Source: Streptantibioticus ferralitis
GTDB taxonomy: Bacteria > Actinomycetota > Actinomycetes > Streptomycetales > Streptomycetaceae
Direction: 5' to 3'
Assembly (NCBI RefSeq): GCF_029223525.1
Contig: NZ_JARHTQ010000012.1
Span: 1 to 64,000 of the forward strand
Length of the DNA: 64,000 nucleotides
Each line of letters opens with the position of its first letter. Within the stretch, counting starts at the first letter, position 1. A program made the position numbers and the translations under genes. The notes under the pieces are model-generated. The model was not told the DNA's origin and ran no database searches. It saw nothing but the letters and a program-made list of their open reading frames with translations. Of the stretch, positions 61,279-64,000 are shown in pieces.

Positions 61279-61716
61279 ATGTCGCTCTACGCCGCCTACG
61301 CCGGGAACCTCGATGCGAGGCTGATGACCCGCCGCGCGCCCCACTCGCCGCTGCGCGGCACGGGCTGGCTGGACGGCTGGCGGTTGACGTTCGGCGGGGA
61401 GCACATGGGGTGGGAGGGCGCGCTGGCGACTCTCGTCGAGGACCCCCTGCACCAGGTTTTCGTAGGTCTCTACGACATCGCGCCGGTCGACGAGGAGTCG
61501 ATGGACCGGTGGGAGGGCGTGCCGCTCGGGATCTACCGCCGCACGACGATGCGGGTGCACACGCTGGACGGGGATATCGCGGCGTGGGTGTACGTGCTGA
61601 ACGACTACGAGGGTGGGTTGCCGTCGGCGCGGTATCTCGGGGAGATCGCCGATGCGGCGGAGTCGGCGGGAGCGCCGCACGACTACGTCATGGAGTTGCG
61701 AAAGCGCCCCTGCTAG
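61279..61716 (+). CDS. Gamma-glutamylcyclotransferase-like protein
   Basis: A 145-residue protein of the GGCT/AIG2 fold: MSLYAAYAGNLDARLMTRRAPHSPLRGTGWLDGWRLTFGG matches the YGSN-type substrate loop (here YAGNL), with GLYDIAPVDEESMDRWEGVP carrying the catalytic-Glu region and PSARYLGEIADAAESAG near the end. ATG 61279 has no clear ribosome-binding site. It is divergent from lpdA. Substrate uncertain. Confidence 0.85.
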   Translation: MSLYAAYAGNLDARLMTRRAPHSPLRGTGWLDGWRLTFGGEHMGWEGALATLVEDPLHQVFVGLYDIAPVDEESMDRWEGVPLGIYRRTTMRVHTLDGDIAAWVYVLNDYEGGLPSARYLGEIADAAESAGAPHDYVMELRKRPC

Positions 61717-62190
61717 TTCGCTCGCGCTTGGCGGTTCCGGGTAAGGCGTTCTGCCTCCCCCCGTTTGCCGGTGCCCGCAATCTCGCCGTTACGCGGGGTG
61801 GCCTGCGGCCCGGTTGCGGTTCCGCTCGCGCTTGGCGGTTCCGGGTACGGAGATTTCCCTCCCACCCCCCGTTGCCGATGCCCGCATCTTGCCGTTGCGC
61901 GCGGCTGCCGTGGGGTCGGGGGCGGGCCGGGGTGTCTCCTCGCTCCAGCTATCACTGCACAGTTACGGTGCTTCCTGGGGTCGCTGCGGGGACACCCCGG
62001 CCCACCCCCTTCCGTCAGTTCCTGCGCTTGCAGCTGAGTGGGTGGAGATGCGGACCCGAGGGGATAGAAGGCCAAAAGAAATCGCACCCCCTGCGGATCG
62101 TGATGGCCACCGAGTCGCAGCGCGGGAAACAACGTGAGGGGTCGGGGCGGGTGGGAGAAAGAGCCAAACGCGGCGCGAGTCAAAACGTGA
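61717..62190. repeat. Intergenic region with an ~80-bp direct repeat
   Basis: GCTCGCGCTTGGCGGTTCCG and surrounding sequence occur at about 61721 and 61824; the similarity continues through a C-rich run and TGCCCGCA...TTGCCGTT. There is no supported gene in this 520-bp interval, although some frames stay open. Confidence 0.6.
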
Positions 62191-62199
62191 TGAACTGCA

Positions 62200-62211
62200 T
62201 CTACGCGCGTA
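62200..62211 (+). promoter_or_regulatory. Palindrome upstream of the purine nucleoside phosphorylase gene
   Basis: CTACGCGCGTAG, a perfect 12-bp palindrome 25 bp upstream of the GTG start, near a TACCCT -10-like sequence. The position suits repression of a short-leader or leaderless transcript. Confidence 0.45.
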
Positions 62212-62236
62212 GCCACACGCGCGCTACCCTCTCCGC

Positions 62237-63052
62237 GTGAACGCAACAGCAAATCTCTCCACCGACCCCTACGCCGCCGCAGACGCGGCGGCGTCCCGCC
62301 TGCGCGAGCTGACAGGCGCCGAAACCCATGACGTCGCGCTCGTCATGGGTTCCGGCTGGGTCCCGGCCGCCGACGCGCTCGGCGACGCCGAGCACGAGTT
62401 CCCCGTCACCGAGCTGCCCGGCTTCCCGCCGCCCGCCGTCGCCGGCCACTCCGGCAAGATCCGTTCCGTGCGGGTGGGCGAGAAGCGCGCCCTGGTGTTC
62501 CTGGGCCGTACCCACCTGTACGAGGGCCGCGGCGTGGCCCCCGTCGTGCACGGCGTGCGTACCGCGGTCGCCGCGGGGTGCAAGACCGTCGTGCTGACCA
62601 ACGGCTGCGGTGGGCTGCGCCCCACCTTCAAGCCCGGCGAGGCGGTGCTGATCAGCGACCACATCAACATGACGGCGACCTCGCCGATCGTGGGCGCGAA
62701 CTTCGTCGACCTCACCGACCTGTACTCGCCGCGGCTGCGCGCGCTGTGCAAGGAGGTGGACCCGACGCTGACCGAGGGCGTCTACGTCCAGCTGCCCGGC
62801 CCGCACTACGAGACCCCGGCCGAGATCGGCATGGTGCGCGCGATCGGTGGCGACCTGGTGGGTATGTCGACCACGCTGGAGGCGATCGCCGCTCGTGAGG
62901 CGGGCGCCGAGGTGCTCGGTATCTCGCTGGTGACCAACCTCGCCGCGGGTATGACGGGCGAGCCGCTCAACCACGAAGAGGTCCTGGAAGCAGGCCGCGA
63001 CTCCGCCAGCCGGATGGGCAGCCTCCTCGCCCAGGTGCTCGGCCGCATCTAA
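62237..63052 (+). CDS. punA: Purine-nucleoside phosphorylase (trimeric type)
   Basis: A 271-residue phosphorylase splitting purine nucleosides with phosphate in purine salvage. The trimeric-PNP signatures are [14 protein letters not shown] (phosphate loop), [38 protein letters not shown] and [15 protein letters not shown], with the base-binding [21 protein letters not shown] start at 62237. It is followed after 21 bp by the phosphohexomutase gene, whose product would process ribose or deoxyribose phosphate or hexose phosphate. Confidence 0.94.
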   Translation: MNATANLSTDPYAAADAAASRLRELTGAETHDVALVMGSGWVPAADALGDAEHEFPVTELPGFPPPAVAGHSGKIRSVRVGEKRALVFLGRTHLYEGRGVAPVVHGVRTAVAAGCKTVVLTNGCGGLRPTFKPGEAVLISDHINMTATSPIVGANFVDLTDLYSPRLRALCKEVDPTLTEGVYVQLPGPHYETPAEIGMVRAIGGDLVGMSTTLEAIAAREAGAEVLGISLVTNLAAGMTGEPLNHEEVLEAGRDSASRMGSLLAQVLGRI

Positions 63053-63073
63053 CTCACCCGCAAGGAGCCGCAG

Positions 63074-64000
63074 ATGGGAATGGACACGCTGACCCGGGCT
63101 CGCGCCTGGCTGGCGGAAGACCCGGATCCGGAGACCCGCGCCGAGTTGGCGGCGCTGATCGACGCCGGTACGCCGGAGGCCGAGGTGGAGATCGCCGAGC
63201 GCTTCTCCGGAACGCTCCAGTTCGGCACCGCCGGACTGCGCGGTGAGCTCGGCGCGGGTCCGATGCGGATGAACCGCGCCGTGGTGATCCGCGCGGCGGC
63301 GGGCCTGACCGCGTACCTCAAGGCGCAGGGCCACACCAAGGGCCTGGTGGTGATCGGGTACGACGCCCGCCACAAGTCGTACGACTTCGCCCGCGACACC
63401 GCGGCCGTGGTGACCGGTGCCGGGCTGCGTGCCGCCCTGCTGCCGGGACCGCTGCCGACGCCGGTACTGGCGTTCGCCATCCGGGAGTTGGGCGCTGCCG
63501 CGGGTGTGATGGTGACCGCCAGCCACAACCCGCCGCAGGACAACGGCTACAAGGTCTACCTCGGTGACGGCTCGCAGATCGTGCCGCCCGCGGACGCGGG
63601 GATCGCCGCGGAGATCGCCGCGATCGGCGCGCTCGCCGAAGTGCCCTTGGCGGACGGCGGGTGGCAGACGCTCGACGAGTCGATCGTCGAGGCCTACCTC
63701 GACCGCGCCGCGACCGTGGTCGCCCCGGGCGGCCCGCGCGACGTCTCCGTCGTCTACACGCCGATGCACGGCGTCGGCCGGGACGTGCTGACCGCCGCCT
63801 TCGCCAGAGCCGGGTTCCCGGCTCCGGCGGTCGTGCCGCAGCAGGCGGAGCCGGATCCGGACTTCCCGACCGTGGCGTTCCCCAACCCGGAGGAGCCGGG
63901 GGCGATGGATCTGGCCTTCGCGCACGCCCGCGCCGAGGCCCCGGACATCGTTATCGCCAACGACCCGGACGCGGACCGCTGCGCGGTGGCCGTACCGGAC
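63074..64000 (+). CDS. Phospho-sugar mutase (alpha-D-phosphohexomutase), partial at right edge
   Basis: The open frame starts at ATG 63074 (MGMDTLTRARAWLAEDPDPETR), preceded by AAGGAGCC, and runs off the window: 309 codons of an expected ~550. The substrate-binding GTAGLRGELGAG, the catalytic serine loop VMVTASHNPPQDNGYKVYLGDG and the metal-binding DPDADRCAV at the edge mark an alpha-D-phosphohexomutase of the PGM2/phosphopentomutase-like group. Operon with punA suggests pentose-1-phosphate conversion after nucleoside phosphorolysis; phosphomannomutase annotation is the usual alternative. Confidence 0.92.
   Translation, partial: MGMDTLTRARAWLAEDPDPETRAELAALIDAGTPEAEVEIAERFSGTLQFGTAGLRGELGAGPMRMNRAVVIRAAAGLTAYLKAQGHTKGLVVIGYDARHKSYDFARDTAAVVTGAGLRAALLPGPLPTPVLAFAIRELGAAAGVMVTASHNPPQDNGYKVYLGDGSQIVPPADAGIAAEIAAIGALAEVPLADGGWQTLDESIVEAYLDRAATVVAPGGPRDVSVVYTPMHGVGRDVLTAAFARAGFPAPAVVPQQAEPDPDFPTVAFPNPEEPGAMDLAFAHARAEAPDIVIANDPDADRCAVAVPD

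Noticed and set aside
61814-62137. Plus-strand frame between the GGCT-like and punA genes
   Set aside because: It arises from the direct repeat, has no ribosome-binding site and shows no recognisable protein features.

Overview
The window is a GC-rich (about 70% by eye) actinobacterial chromosome segment, almost certainly from Streptomyces or a close relative. The clues are a mycothiol S-conjugate amidase (mca), many GTG starts and one TTG start, GTGA/ATGA stop-start overlaps, XRE/DUF397 gene pairs, class III adenylate cyclase, a GTP-type PEP carboxykinase, an acyl-CoA carboxylase with an epsilon subunit, and an LAxTG sortase substrate. The order of the conserved genes (pckG ... mca-greA-ilvA-metB-msrA ... 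L,D-transpeptidase-hutH-GGDEF-enoyl-CoA hydratase-cya-birA-pccB-maf-accA-lpdA-pnp) is one I recall from Streptomyces chromosomes; I did not search for it.

Layout. 0-5.8 kb: D-aminoacylase and alanine-type aminotransferase, PEP carboxykinase, and a TrhA/hemolysin III membrane protein with a sharp palindromic operator at its start codon. 5.9-8.1 kb: an MFS exporter translationally coupled to its likely TetR regulator. 8.2-11.0 kb: an accessory block with an XRE/DUF5753 regulator, two tandem DUF397 genes and a Pro-rich membrane protein; a 40-bp copy of the 3' end of the next gene (yyaL) lies between the two DUF397 genes. 11-26 kb: mostly core genes (yyaL-type thioredoxin protein, a large STAND/TPR NTPase, mca, greA, a DrrAB-type ABC exporter, ilvA, a MarR regulator, a reduced sigma-like gene coupled to a small membrane protein, metB, msrA).

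26-35.3 kb is the main accessory region. It contains a coiled-coil hypothetical protein, a decayed stretch, a SnoaL-like protein, a kinase-like gene next to a glycine-rich-domain-like gene with a two-Cys tail, three overlapping small genes beside an XRE regulator, a 20-bp perfect palindrome, and two divergent paralogous secreted beta-helix proteins. An exact 20-bp direct repeat (27961-27980 and 35248-35267) brackets 7.3 kb of it, which looks like the footprint of an integrated element, though no integrase is visible.

35.3-45 kb: a LysR regulator divergent from a beta-propeller/NmrA pair, DUF2165, a PobA-type hydroxylase, a MacB-like ABC pair, a lipoprotein L,D-transpeptidase and a tiny LAxTG sortase substrate followed by a GC-rich tandem repeat. 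45.7-52.3 kb (minus strand): hutH, a GGDEF protein, enoyl-CoA hydratase, adenylate cyclase and birA, so c-di-GMP and cAMP enzymes sit side by side. 52.4-57.8 kb: the acyl-CoA carboxylase genes (pccB, pccE, accA) with maf; BirA next door would biotinylate the AccA subunit. 57.9-64 kb: TetR and DeoR regulators, LpdA-type quinone reductase, gamma-glutamylcyclotransferase-like protein, purine nucleoside phosphorylase and a phosphohexomutase running off the right edge. There is no rRNA, no CRISPR array, no complete tRNA gene and no recognisable transposase.
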